Shown here in pieces: positions 1-9,335 of a DNA stretch of 64,000 bases (the first letter of the stretch is position 1; the number at the start of each line of letters is the position of its first letter). Both the position numbers and the translations under genes were made by a program. Below the pieces are notes generated by a model. That model saw only the letters and a list, made by a program, of their open reading frames with translations, was not told the origin of the DNA and made no database searches. Source of the stretch: Pegoplata infirma (taxonomy: Eukaryota > Arthropoda > Insecta > Diptera > Anthomyiidae). The DNA lies in assembly GCA_963921195.1 (NCBI GenBank), contig OY992540.1:61760844-61824843 (forward strand). Reading direction: 5' to 3'.

Positions 1-240
1 TTTACTGAAATAGTTGGCTGTCATCCTTTTTTTATGAAAGTTTTCATGAAAAAAAAAATTTAAAAACAAAAAATTTCTAGATTCTCTGCTGTTTTACAGA
101 TTTCTCTACTGATTTCACGAAGATAATCATGACAGCTTTTTAGCAAACCATGTCTGCTAAAATCAGAAAAAAATGCTCAAAATGGGTATATTTTTAGCAG
201 ATTTTTGCTGATTTAAAAGAGAATTTATTTTTAGTTCAGT
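1..240 (+). repeat. Fragment of an AGCAGATTT-rich MITE
   Basis: The stretch from about 143 to 240 matches the right half of the complete element at 61742-62283: the same order of GTCTGCTAAAATCAG, GCTCAAAATGGGT and TTTTAGCAGATTTTTGCTGA is seen. The left part lies outside the window or is lost. No coding potential is seen. Confidence 0.6.
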
Positions 241-621
241 TCTAGAATAAAAAAATATATTTAAGTAGTTTTTAAGTGGTAAAAAGACAGGCAAAAATAA
301 ATTCATAAAAATTCACATCGCTTTATTTTTATATTTTAACCCTTCTTGGTGCTTAAGACAAAGTCCAAATTGAACTCATACAGGAAAAATTTTATAAGAA
401 AATCCTCAAACAAAATTCTAAAGAACCCTAAAAATTCTAAAGAATATTTTCTTCATTTCTTCTTAAGCAACAAAGTCTAATTTGAACTAATACAGGAAAA
501 AATTTCTAAAAAAGTAATCAAAAAAATTCTGATATAATCAGAAAAATTCTGAAGAGTATTTTTAATTCGACATAATCGAATTTATCATTTCTACTTATTT
601 TTCTACATTTTTCAGATTTTT
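241..621. other. AT-rich spacer, no gene seen
   Basis: Two short near-repeats occur (CAAAGTCCAAATTGAACTCA at about 359 and a similar CAAAGTCTAATTTGAACTAA at about 470, each followed by ATACAGGAAAAA). Nothing else is recognisable. Confidence 0.5.
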
Positions 622-1505
622 TTTATACCCTCCACTCTAGTGATAGAGGGTATATATAAGTTTGTCATTCCGTTTGTAACACCTCGAAATATTGGTCTAG
701 GACCCCATAAAGTATATATATTCATGATCCTCGATCGATTTTAAGACGATCTAGCGATGTCCGTCCGTCCGTCCGTCCGTCCGTCCGTCCGTCCGTCCGT
801 CCGTCTGTCCGTCTGTCTGTCTGTCTGTCTGTCTGTTGAAAACACGCTAACTTTTGAAAGACTTTACGGAGGCTCCTGAAGTTTGGCATATATGTTGGGC
901 ATTTACCTGGTCAGGTTGGTATTGCAATCCAGCGAAATCGGTCCAGTGGTTCAAAAGTTATAAGCAAATGAGTGAATTTCGGCAAGGGTTTTTTTGGAAT
1001 TTACGAGATAAAACACACGGTAACTTTCGAACGGCAATTCTGAGGGTACTGACGTGTGGCATATACATTTGTCGTTCTTTAGGTCCGGTTCGTTTCAGTC
1101 CAGTGGTTCAAAAGTTATTAGCAAAACCGTAAATTTCAGATTCGCCTCACCTTAAATTCACGTGTTGAAAACCCGTTAAACATGTTTTAAAACCATTGGT
1201 AAGTCACAAAAATATTTTACATCGCATTTTTGTCACGCAAAAATATTTTTACACTAAAAGAAAAAAAAAATACACTCGAAAAAAATTTTACACTCAAAAA
1301 AAATTTTACACTCAAAAAAAATGTAGTAAATTATTTTTTTTTTTTCAAAAATTAGTTAAAAGAAAAAGTTTTTTTACACAAAATAAAATATTTCTAATAA
1401 AAAATGTAATTTTTTCACTCTAGAAAATTTACTATAACTTAAAAAGGGCATTGTGGAGGGTATTCATAGATTCGGCCAAGTCGAATTTAATTTTTCTACT
1501 TGTTT
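622..1505 (+). mobile_element. DINE-1/mini-me-like non-autonomous Helentron, variant A, complete
   Basis: The left end is TTTATACCCTCC followed by a short inverted match (CTCTAGTGATAGAGGG). Next come TATATATA, a conserved core (GATCCTCGATCGATTTTAAG) and a (GTCY)n microsatellite, the order described for dipteran mini-me/DINE-1 elements. The right end has a hairpin (ATTCG-gccaagt-CGAAT) followed by CTACTTGTT, which suits the 3' hairpin of Helitron-like elements. An internal run of TTTTACACTCAAAAAAA motifs is present. Open frames here are by-products of the repeats. This is the reference copy against which broken copies in the window are read. Confidence 0.85.
759..836 (+). repeat. (GTCC/GTCT)n microsatellite inside the DINE copy
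   Basis: About 19 tetramer units: a block of mainly GTCC followed by a block of GTCT. It sits just after the conserved core, as expected for mini-me elements. Confidence 0.95.
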
Positions 1506-1535
1506 ATTATTTAATTTGCTTTAAGAGATTTTACT

Positions 1536-2030
1536 TTTTTTATACCCTCCACTCTAGTGATAGAGGGTATATATAAGTTTGTCATTCCGTTTGTAACACC
1601 TCGAAATATTGGTCTAGGACCCCATAAAGTATATATATTCATGATCCTCGATCGATTTTAAGACGATCTAGCGATGTCCGTCCGTCCGTCCGTCCGTCCG
1701 TTCGTCCGTCCGTCTGTCCGTCTGTCTGTCTGTCTGTCTGTCTGTTGAAAACACGCTAACTTTTGAAAGACTTTACGGAGACTCCTGAAGTTTGGCATAT
1801 ATGTTGGACATTTACCTGGTCAGGTTGGTATTGCAATCCAGCGAAATCGGTCTAGTGGTTCAAAAGTTATAAGCACATGAGTGAATTTCGGCAAGGGGTT
1901 TTCTGGAATTTACGATATAAAACACACGGTAACTTTCGAACGGCAATTCTGAGGGTGCTGAAGTGTGGCATATATATTTACCGTTCCTCTGGTCCGGTTC
2001 GTTTTAAATTTCAGCCAAATCGGTCCGGCG
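1536..2030 (+). mobile_element. DINE-like copy, variant A, 5' part (split by insertion)
   Basis: Nearly identical to the copy at 622-1505 up to the phrase AAATCGGTCC, then broken by the CACAGTG end of a Transib-type element. It resumes at 6604 with GTTCAAAAGTTATTAGC, which directly follows in intact copies. It contains its own (GTCY)n tract at 1677-1746. The last five bases (CGGCG, 2026-2030) are the target duplication. Confidence 0.85.
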
Positions 2031-2059
2031 CACAGTGATTCGTTTCATTGGCAAAAATC
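2031..2059 (+). other. RSS-like left end of Transib element 1 (13-bp spacer)
   Basis: Heptamer CACAGTG (2031-2037), 13-bp spacer (2038-2050), then GCAAAAATC (2051-2059), which matches 7 of 9 positions of the recombination-signal nonamer ACAAAAACC. Confidence 0.6.
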
Positions 2060-2349
2060 AAAAAAAAAGTATGTCTTCAATGTTGATGATTTTTTGTATT
2101 TTTACAGTTTAATAGTAAACTAAAAGAAATATGTACTTTTCTTATTTTTAAGAAGTCATATGTTGCCACAAGAGGGCGCTAAAGTATGGAAATTCAACGC
2201 TATTGTGTTAAAAGCTAAAAATTGAGTTTTATAGGTTTACTAAAATAATTATGAAAAATCGAATTTTAAAGAAAACAACGAACTTTTTTTTGCAAAAGTT
2301 ACTTAAATATATTTGATAAAAGTTGTATTTGCAATTTTTTAGAATTAAT

Positions 2350-3330
2350 CTTAAAATACATTTTTGTATTGCTCTGAAATCTATATTTTTTCTACCGAAT
2401 CTCCAAAAATTGACAAATTTTGATGGAATGCATAAAAAAAGTTCGTGAGTCAAAAAATTATTTTTTTCGCTTTTTCGATAGCTCGGACTATGGTTTATAA
2501 GGCAAAACAATAAAAATAACTAAGTTTTTGTCTGAAGTTGGAAAAAAAGTTAGGGTTTTTTTGCGTCTTTATTTATTTTTTTTCAAAAGCTATATTATTA
2601 ATGGAAAAAATATTTAAAAAAAAATCCAATATTAAGTATTTTTTCTTTACAATTTGATATATTATAAAGTATTCTGTAAAATTATAATAAAAAATCAGAA
2701 AAAAATTATGCAGTACGTGGGCCGTTTTGCTTTAAAAGTTATCTATGACTTTTACTAAAATCCCCAAAATCACCAAATTTTAATGGCCCTCATAAAAAAA
2801 GTTCGTGAATAAAATTTTTTTGTTTTTTATTTTTTTTGTAGCTTTAACTATGTTTTATAAGATCAAAAAATAAAAATAACTAAGTTTTTTTTTTTAAGTT
2901 GAAAAAAAATTTTTTTTAAAAAAATCTAAAATTGGATTATTTTTTTTTTTATTTATTTTATGTATTGTAAATAAATTTAAAAAATACATCAACATTTTCG
3001 TGTTTTTTTATATAAAGGGATTTACTGTATTGTATACCATAAATTTATAGTAAAAAATTCGATGAAATAAGTATACAGTGGGCCATTTTGCTTTAAAACC
3101 AGTATTTGATTTTCGTTGGTATCCCAAACCAAAACCAAATTTTTTTTTGAGATACATAAAAAAAGTTCGTACTTAAAAATTATTTTTTATTGATTTTTTT
3201 AACATCCTGGACTGTTTTCTATACGATCAAATAATAAAAATAACTAAGTTTTTGAAAAAAACGAAAAAAAAAAATTTTTTAGTACCCAAAAAAAAAAAAA
3301 ATTTTTTTTAGTTTTTTGTGATTAACGGGT
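2350..3330 (+). repeat. Three diverged tandem units of about 360 bp inside Transib element 1
   Basis: Each unit carries CATAAAAAAAGTTCGTG or a close form (about 2430, 2790, 3158), then an ACTATGGTTTATAAG-like phrase, then AATAAAAATAACTAAGTTTTT (about 2507, 2867, 3228). Units two and three start with GTGGGCC(G/A)TTTTGCTTTAAAA. Confidence 0.75.
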
Positions 3331-3479
3331 TATATACTTAGAAATAAAGCAAGTATTAAACGAGTTTACTTAAAACTTATTTTGAATAAATTTATTTTCG
3401 TAATGCAACAGGAAATAAGTGTTGTGAATGTTTTGTTTTTGCAGTTATTAGGTATTTTTATATTTTTGACTATATTTAA

Positions 3480-4890
3480 AAAAAGGATATATTAACAGCT
3501 TTTTTGTTAACGCAAGTAACTCAACGAAATTTGGCACACTTATTAACGTTATTTGATCTAATCTATATTAAAAATTTGATAGCAATTGAAAGATTTTTAA
3601 AATAGTTACAGCGATTTCAAGAAAAAGGATATATGGCAGCCACGCGAGTCCTTGCTCAGATTAAAATACAAATGTTGTACGTCGATGGTTATCTAAATTT
3701 CTAAGACAATAACTAAGTTAAGTAATTTTATATCGAGTTTTGTGGCTAAAACTCCACTTTTAAATTTCAGGATATACGACAGGTACAAATGTCCTTCGAC
3801 CGATTTGCTCAAAATTTTTATTTTTATACCCTCCAACCACAGTATGGGGGTATACTCACTTTGTCATTCCGTGTGTAACGCATCGAAATATCGGTCTAGG
3901 ACCCCATAAAGTATATATATTATTGATCAGTGATCCATTCTAAGACATTCTAGCGATGTCCGTCTGTCCGTCCGTCCGTCTGTGGAAGACACGATACAGA
4001 CCAAAGTAAAAGAGCTAGACTCCTGAAATTTGGCACGAATATGTCTTATGGTATTGGGCTGGTTAAGTTCGAACATGAGCAAAATCGGATCAGGGGGAAA
4101 AAAGTTCCCCTCTTAAGAACTAAACAAACCTCTAAAAAAAGCCATTTTTTATAGGTTTTTTGAACTTTTGCTTAGCAAACGAAACATTTTTATGTCTAAA
4201 GAAGTTCAAAGTCTTGCAGTTGGTTCCAGGAAGATTGTCTCCCACCGACGTTACCCCCCCCCCCCAAAAAAAAAAAAAGACGCCCCTGTTTTTTTTTTTT
4301 TTTTTTTTTTTTAACGTGTTGGAGGGTATAGAAGATTCGGCACAGCCGAATTTAACACTCTCACTTGTTTTTCTATTAATTAATTTTGTGCTTGCGTACC
4401 AGATTTGGAAAATCGTTGACAACTCTTTCTATTTTATTTTTGTGATTAAACTATATTAACACTTTATTGCAGTTTTTAAAAAGGATATATAAATAACTTT
4501 TGTTTTACAGAACCGATTTCAGCGAAATTTGGCACACACATTGACATCACTTATTCAAATTTTTACAAAAAAATTCAAGAGTATCGAGTAATTTTTGAGC
4601 GATTTACAATTTTTTTAAGAAAAAGGATATATGGCAGCCAAACGAGTCCTTGCTTCAATCTTGAAAAAAATTTACACATAAAATACTGTATCAAAATTGG
4701 TAACATTGACAAAATTTGGGAATTTTGTGGCCATTTTTGTAGTTTTAATCACATATTTAAATTTCAGGATATATGGGGGGTAGGCGTGTCCTTGCTCCGA
4801 TTTTTCCAAAAACTCGTTTTTTTCTTGATTAGATAATTAAATGCTTGTGTACCAAATTTCAGAAATCTGCGACCAATATTCTATTTTTGC
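3480..4890 (+). repeat. Two tandem units of about 420 bp inside Transib element 1
   Basis: Ordered phrases recur: AAGGATATAT with GCGAAATTTGGCACAC (near 3482 and 4481), AAAGGATATATGGCAGCC with CGAGTCCTTGCT (3624 and 4621), a third GGATATA block (3769 and 4764), and GCTTG(C/T)GTACCA (4391 and 4843). The DINE at 3823-4371 interrupts the first unit. Confidence 0.7.
3823..4371 (+). mobile_element. DINE-like element, variant B, nested in Transib element 1
   Basis: The left end reads TTTTTATACCCTCC followed by AACCACAGTATGGGGGTATA. It has the AAAGTATATATATTATTGAT region, a core ending CTAGCGATGT, a short (GTCY)n and a terminal hairpin TTCGGC-aca-GCCGAA followed by CACTTGTT. It differs from variant A throughout but shares the architecture. 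A C-run, A-run and T-run lie at 4254-4313. Confidence 0.85.
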
Positions 4891-4920
4891 CAACTCGATA
4901 TATGGGAACGAATCACTGTG
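4882..4920 (-). other. RSS-like right end of Transib element 1 (23-bp spacer)
   Basis: On the minus strand: heptamer CACAGTG (4920-4914), 23-bp spacer (4913-4891), then GCAAAAATA (4890-4882). Confidence 0.6.
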
Positions 4921-4925
4921 CGGCG
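4921..4925. other. CGGCG target site shared by two Transib-type elements
   Basis: CGGCG also flanks the outer ends at 2026-2030 and 6599-6603. The three copies and two elements give the order CGGCG, element 1, CGGCG, element 2, CGGCG. This is what is expected if one element inserted into the target duplication of the other. Confidence 0.8.
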
Positions 4926-4965
4926 CACAGTGGTCGGAGCTGTATGGAGTTGGCGGCCAAAAATA
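4926..4965 (+). other. RSS-like left end of Transib element 2 (24-bp spacer)
   Basis: Heptamer CACAGTG (4926-4932), 24-bp spacer (4933-4956), then CCAAAAATA (4957-4965). Confidence 0.6.
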
Positions 4966-5226
4966 CTTCCAGTATAGGTATTGTCGTGAAACTTTTGTCA
5001 CGGCTTTATAAATATGTCAGAACTCTTTATTGATAAAATAGGAGTGGTCGATGACTCATACCCAACCCCACCCCTTACGGTAGCACCCACATTCACGTAA
5101 GCAAAAAATTGAGAAAAAATGTGCGAAACTAGTTTATTATTCAAATGTTAACAATATTTTTAAAAGATTAGTTTAAAAAAAGAAAAATATTCACTTATTA
5201 AATATAAAACAAAATGTAATTAAAAA

Positions 5227-5696
5227 TTATAGAAAGTTAAGGGGTGTTGTTACTAAAAAAACTGCCTTAATATCACCAATTTTTAAACTGCTATAAAAAA
5301 ATAAATATGCAATATTGCTTTTTTCTATTTCTGCTATTCGTCGTCGCTTTGTCCTGCTTGAACACTCTCCGAAACTTAATCTAGGACGTCCTCGATCTTG
5401 ATTCAACTCAGATTTTTCTGAGTTTAATAAAAATCGACTCCTTTTCGGCAAGCCAATCAGAATATGTATTTTGAACTCTTGTTTTTACACGATTGCATTT
5501 TTGCCAAAATTCTGAAATTTTTTTGCAAATATCATTTAAGCGTGCTTCTAATTGACTTTCTTCAAATGTGTAGCCCTCATTTTTAATATAGCTTTTCACG
5601 GTATCCTTCACTTTTCGAGCTTTTTCAGCATTTGAACCTCTTTCGAAGCACCAAATATCAAAAATATGTGATCGCGAAATTTTGCAAGTAATAATA
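5227..5696 (-). pseudogene. Broken coding remnant in Transib element 2 (basic GRP..F..S.RTKRRR motif)
   Basis: Reading on the minus strand from about 5696, one frame stays open for some 95 codons. It contains HIFDIWCFERG, a charged helix-like stretch with KARKVKDTVK, then ISEFWQKCNRVKTR and NTYSDWL, and stops at 5408. A second frame, open to 5227, picks up with PKRSRFLLN and contains RGRPRLSFGECSSRTKRRRI, so a frameshift near 5410-5445 probably splits one former protein. There is no in-frame ATG at the start of the first part, which may be the inside of an exon. The spacing of an acidic/aromatic N-terminal part and a basic GRP(K/R)xxF motif recalls N-terminal regions of uncharacterised arthropod proteins; I cannot name the family. 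Its place inside a Transib-type element suggests either a decayed transposase exon or a captured gene piece. The real reading frame and function are unproven. Confidence 0.45.
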
Positions 5697-5924
5697 ATAT
5701 AATAATAATAATAATAATAATAATTTGATCCAATGATCAGTTTTTATTTATTTTTCCAATTTTTATTTACAACTCGTTTTAAATAATTTTAACCTAACCG
5801 AGAACTGGTAACAATGACCGTCGTCTCGTTGTAGCGAAATCGACCAAGGGTTTTGCTGGGAATCGAACCCACGACCCCCTGTTTCATAGGCTAGCACGCT
5901 ACCAACTAGCCTACAGGGGCCCCC
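5689..5924 (-). mobile_element. tRNA-derived SINE with (ATT)n tail
   Basis: On the minus strand the head at 5924 contains an A-box-like TAGGCTAGTTGGTAGCGTG and a perfect B box GGTTCGATTCC. A body follows (GGTCGATTTCGCTACAACGA), then AT-rich sequence and a (TTA/ATT)n tail at 5724-5689. A second, shorter copy of the head is at 30236-30352, which supports a dispersed family. It is not a functional tRNA gene: no matching acceptor stem is seen. Confidence 0.75.
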
Positions 5925-6568
5925 TAAGAAAAAATTAAATTAAAAGTTCATGGAAAAGAAAAAACAAACACATTTCTTTACATGCATAACAATAACAGAG
6001 CAACGCAAACATAAATTAACAAAACACCATACAAATTTGGACAAAAAAACATCGAGGCCGCTTTGAATTGTGGGAGATAACTCAAAGACGGGCAGACCAA
6101 AGCAGCTGATATTAACTATTTTAGAATCTTGGAATATTAACTAATAAACCAAAAAAAATCCCATTGAAGATTTCTGGGGGTAACACAACTAAAACTCTAG
6201 TTGAAATTTAAATATATGGACGAACAAACACTAAAAATCACACTTGGAAAATAATAATTTTATAAAAAATCCACAACAAGCTAAACACTTTGTAATAATT
6301 TTAAAATTTAGTTAATACCTTTTAATACAATATTCATTTTGATTTATTTCAACACAATTTTTTTTTAATGTTTTAAATAATTTGAATTTGCACTTAATTT
6401 TCCACTTTTTCACAATTTAAAAACCAACTGTTAATTCTGTCTCTCTTTTGAAGCTGTTCTTAAAGAGTACAGTTGGAACAAAACAAAAACAACTATAAAT
6501 TTTTAAACCTTGTTTTTATAAGAAATAGTGATGCCCCATAATGTGACAAACTTTTGACTTTTATTTTT

Positions 6569-6598
6569 TATTTTTGGCCAATGGGATCGACCAGTGTG
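6569..6598 (-). other. RSS-like right end of Transib element 2 (14-bp spacer)
   Basis: On the minus strand: heptamer CACACTG (6598-6592), 14-bp spacer (6591-6578), then CCAAAAATA (6577-6569). Confidence 0.55.
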
Positions 6599-6603
6599 CG
6601 GCG

Positions 6604-7315
6604 GTTCAAAAGTTATTAGCAAAACCGTAAATTTCAGATTAGTTCACCTTAAATTCAAGTGTTGAAAACCCGTTAAACATGTTTTAAAAACATTTGTAAG
6701 TCAGAAAAATATTTTAAAAGGTATTTTTGTCACACAAAAATATTTTTACACTAAACCAAAAAAAAATACACTTAAAAAAAAAGTTTACACTCAAAAAAAA
6801 AAAATTGGTAAATTATTTTTATTTTTTTTTCAAAAATTAACAAAAAAAAGTTTTTTTTTACACTAAAACAAAAAAAAATACACTCAAAAAAAATTTTACA
6901 CTCAAAAAAAAATTGTAATTTTTTTTTTCAAAAATTAATAAAAAAAAGTTTTTTTACAGAAAATAAAATATTTCTAACCAAAAAAAGTTTACACTCAAAA
7001 AAAAAATTTACACTCAAAAAAAAAAATTGGTAAATTATTTTTTTTATTTTTTCAAAAATTAACAAAAAAAGTTTTTTTACACTAAAACAAAAAAAAAATA
7101 CACTCAAAAAAAATTTTACACTCAAAAAAAAAAATTAGTAATTTTTTTTTTTTTTTCAAAAATGAATAAAAAAAAGTTTTTTTACAGAAAATAAAATATT
7201 TCTAACCAAAAATGTTATTTTTTTCACGTTAGAAAATTTACTATTACTTAAAAAGGGCATTGTGGAGGGTATTCATAGATTCGGCCAAGTCGAATTTAAC
7301 TTTTCTACTTGTTTC
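6604..7315 (+). mobile_element. DINE-like copy, variant A, 3' part (continues 1536-2030)
   Basis: It resumes with GTTCAAAAGTTATTAGC, runs through an enlarged field of TTTTACACTCAAAAAAAA blocks (about 6720-7200, longer than in other copies) and ends with GATTCGGCCAAGTCGAATTT and CTACTTGTT. Confidence 0.85.
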
Positions 7316-7760
7316 TTTATAAGTAGTTTAAAAGAGAGAAAAAAGGATTTATTTTCTGTTACTAAAGAAATATAATCAATTTATCGTATTTGTTTTAGTA
7401 GTTTAGTTCATATGTCTGTCCTTACTTACATCTTTGAGTATATTTGTAATATTGATGGTATGTATTGTTTAAAAGAAAACTAACTTGTTAAGATAAATTA
7501 TTTTGTATTGGTAACAATATATATCTTGTATGTATGTAATATTATACACACAATACAAAATAATATATTAGATTAAAAGATTACAGTAATAAGAAAAGAA
7601 AAACATAAACATATAAATAGGTTAGTGAGAACATAACAAAATCTTAAAGTTTTAACATATGTTTGAGGTTACAGTTAGTTGAAGTAAATACATAAGTATA
7701 AGTATAAGTATAAGTAAATATATATATATTTTGTCTAAAGCAGGGGACGCAGATCTTGAG
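7316..7760. other. AT-rich spacer, apparently unique
   Basis: No gene seen. ATTATTTTGTATTGG near 7498 pairs with CAATACAAAATAAT near 7552 to form a possible hairpin, and GTATAAGTATAAGTATAAGTA near 7695 is a short tandem run. Confidence 0.5.
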
Positions 7761-8131
7761 TTTAGAGGGAGTGTTTTTTTTAACATGAAAATGATTTTAG
7801 GCTTGTGTCTAATTTTGAAAAAGTTGCAGGACGCCACCTCAGTTTTCATCAATATTTTTTTTTAACCATATTTTTTTATAATTTTTTTTCTTCATCAATT
7901 TATTTTTTCATCAATAATTTTTTTCCTCAATACTTTTTTTCCTCAATATTTTTTGTCTCATCACTATTTTTTTTCATCAATATTTTTTTTTTTTCATCTA
8001 CATTTGTTTTCCATCAACATTTGTTTTTCATCAAAATTTTTTTTTTCAATATTTTCTTTCATCAGTATTTTTTTTCATCCCTATTTTTTTTATCAATATC
8101 TTTTCCATCAATATTTTTTTCATCAATATTT
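7761..8131 (-). repeat. GATGAAAA-array family, inverted copy
   Basis: On the minus strand this reads as an array of (GATGAAAAAAAATATT)-like units (8131-7845) followed by AACTGAGGTGGCGTCCTGCA and a CACAAGCCTAAAA phrase. The same order is found on the plus strand at 12207-13010. Confidence 0.7.
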
Positions 8132-8535
8132 TTATACCCTTCAACCACAGTATGGGAGTATACTCACTTTGTCATTCCGTGTGTAACGCATTAAAATATC
8201 GGTCTAGAATCCCATAAAATCTATATATTATTTATCAGTGATCGGTTCTAAGACATTCTAGCGATGTCCGTCTGTAGAGGACACTATACAGTCCAAAATA
8301 AAATAGCTAGACTTGCGAAGTTTGGCAAGAATATGTTTAATGGTCATAGGCTGGTTAAGGTCGGAAATGGGAAAAATCGGACCAAGAGAAAAAAGTTCCC
8401 CCTAAGAGAACTTAACCAACCTCTGAAAACCGGCATTTTGTTGCAGGTTTTTTTTTGTACTTTTGTTAAGCAAATCCAACATTTTTATGTCAGAGGAAGT
8501 TCAAAACCCTGCATGTGGACCCAGCAAATATAAGT
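8132..8535 (+). mobile_element. DINE-like element, variant B, 3'-truncated
   Basis: It begins TTTTTATACCCTTCAACCACAGTATGGGAG and keeps the GATGTCCGTCTGTAGAGGAC region with almost no microsatellite. It fades after CAAAACCCTGCATGTGGACC; no terminal hairpin is seen. Confidence 0.75.
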
Positions 8536-9335
8536 ATTTTTTTTTCTACGTTAAAGAAATTTAAAAAAAAAATTCAAAATTTCTTCTCTTCACGCTTTCA
8601 TAGAGCTTAAAAAAAATCTTTCGTTTAAACTTAATTTGAGCTAAATCCGATCATTTGAACCTGGGCGCTATCCGATCAAAGTTATGGATTTAAAAAAAAA
8701 AAATTCCACAAACTTTTTCAGCTTTACCACAAGAAAATAAAATAAATTTAAAATGAGCTTTTAATTTTATTTCCATACAAATTGTTTTTGTTTTTAAAAT
8801 CGACTTCCAAAAAATGTATTGAAAATTTGAAATTTAAAATAAAACTTTTGTTAAAATAGACTTTTTGTTTTCTTGTGGTTTGATTTTAAACAAATTAAAA
8901 TTAAATATCAAGTTAAAATTAAATATCCTGCGATCCATTGTTTTTATTAAGTTTAGTATACTGAATACAAATGTCAAAAAAATTTCTGGAATCGGTCAAG
9001 CATTTTTGAAGATATCGCCATTTTAAATTTGTCAAAAAATGTCCAAAACTGGTGGATTTTTTCCTAAGTTCAAGAAATTTAAAAAAAAAATGCCTGCGAA
9101 TTTTGTACTTTTGCCCAAAACATTAAATCATGATAATGTTTTGCGGAACATTTGGGTCTACTTACCAAAGCAAAGTTTTTTTTAGAAAAAAGAGCTGTAC
9201 ATTTCAAAAGTGAGTGCAAAAATAAGTGCAAAAAAGTGTTTTTACATTTTGAAGAACATTTTTTAAAACACACTCACTTGTTTTATGTACATTTGATAAA
9301 CAAATGGAAATTTGTATGCGAAAAGCTTAGACTTG
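8536..9335 (+). repeat. Unclassified interspersed repeat (5' part, interrupted by LINE)
   Basis: Phrases here recur elsewhere. AACATTAAATCATGATAA and CCAAAGCAAAGTTTTTTTT (9118-9182) recur at 43119-43183, and TACATTTGATAAACAAATGG (9288) recurs at 44319 with a follow-on ending AGACTTGG. The LINE at 9336 starts exactly after that phrase, so the region at 44319-44372 serves as an empty site. Confidence 0.6.

Larger units (their letters stand above)
2031..4920 (+). mobile_element. Transib-type DNA transposon, non-autonomous (element 1)
   Basis: The ends are inverted: left CACAGTGATTCGTT and the right end read on the minus strand CACAGTGATTCGTT (14 bp identical), followed after different spacing by GCAAAAAT. 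Both sides carry CGGCG, a 5-bp GC-rich target duplication typical of Transib. No transposase is visible; the long frames inside are short and low in complexity. The inside is built of two tandem-repeat sets (listed separately) plus a later DINE insertion at 3823-4371. Without the DINE the element is about 2.3 kb. The Transib assignment is from the ends and target duplication, not from protein homology. Confidence 0.8.
4926..6598 (-). mobile_element. Transib-type DNA transposon, decayed (element 2)
   Basis: The left end is CACAGTGGTCGG and the right end on the minus strand is CACACTGGTCGA; each is followed by GCCAAAAATA at different distances. CGGCG lies on both sides. Strand is set minus because the short-spacer end is at 6598 and a coding remnant reads on the minus strand. 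It carries a tRNA-derived SINE (5689-5924). Its end sequence (GGTCG) differs from that of element 1 (ATTCG), so it is a different subfamily and the two pairs of ends belong to separate elements. No intact transposase is seen. Confidence 0.75.

Noticed and set aside
759..836. Regular direct repeats that could be mistaken for a CRISPR array
   Set aside because: Tetranucleotide microsatellite without spacers, in eukaryotic DNA.
1196..1423. K- and F-rich open frame inside a DINE copy
   Set aside because: Made of the TTTTACACTCAAAAAAA motif array; similar frames appear wherever that array occurs (for example 6928-7125).
4132..4459. Overlapping frames on both strands across a C-run, A-run and T-run
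   Set aside because: They cross homopolymers inside a DINE and start in DINE sequence; no protein signal.
2031..6598. One single 4.6-kb transposon with CACAGTG ends
   Set aside because: The internal junction CACTGTG-CGGCG-CACAGTG and matching of inner ends to their own outer partners show two elements.
7805..8194. 129-codon F- and S-rich frame
   Set aside because: Runs through the TTTTTTCATCAA array and into a DINE end; artefact of simple sequence.
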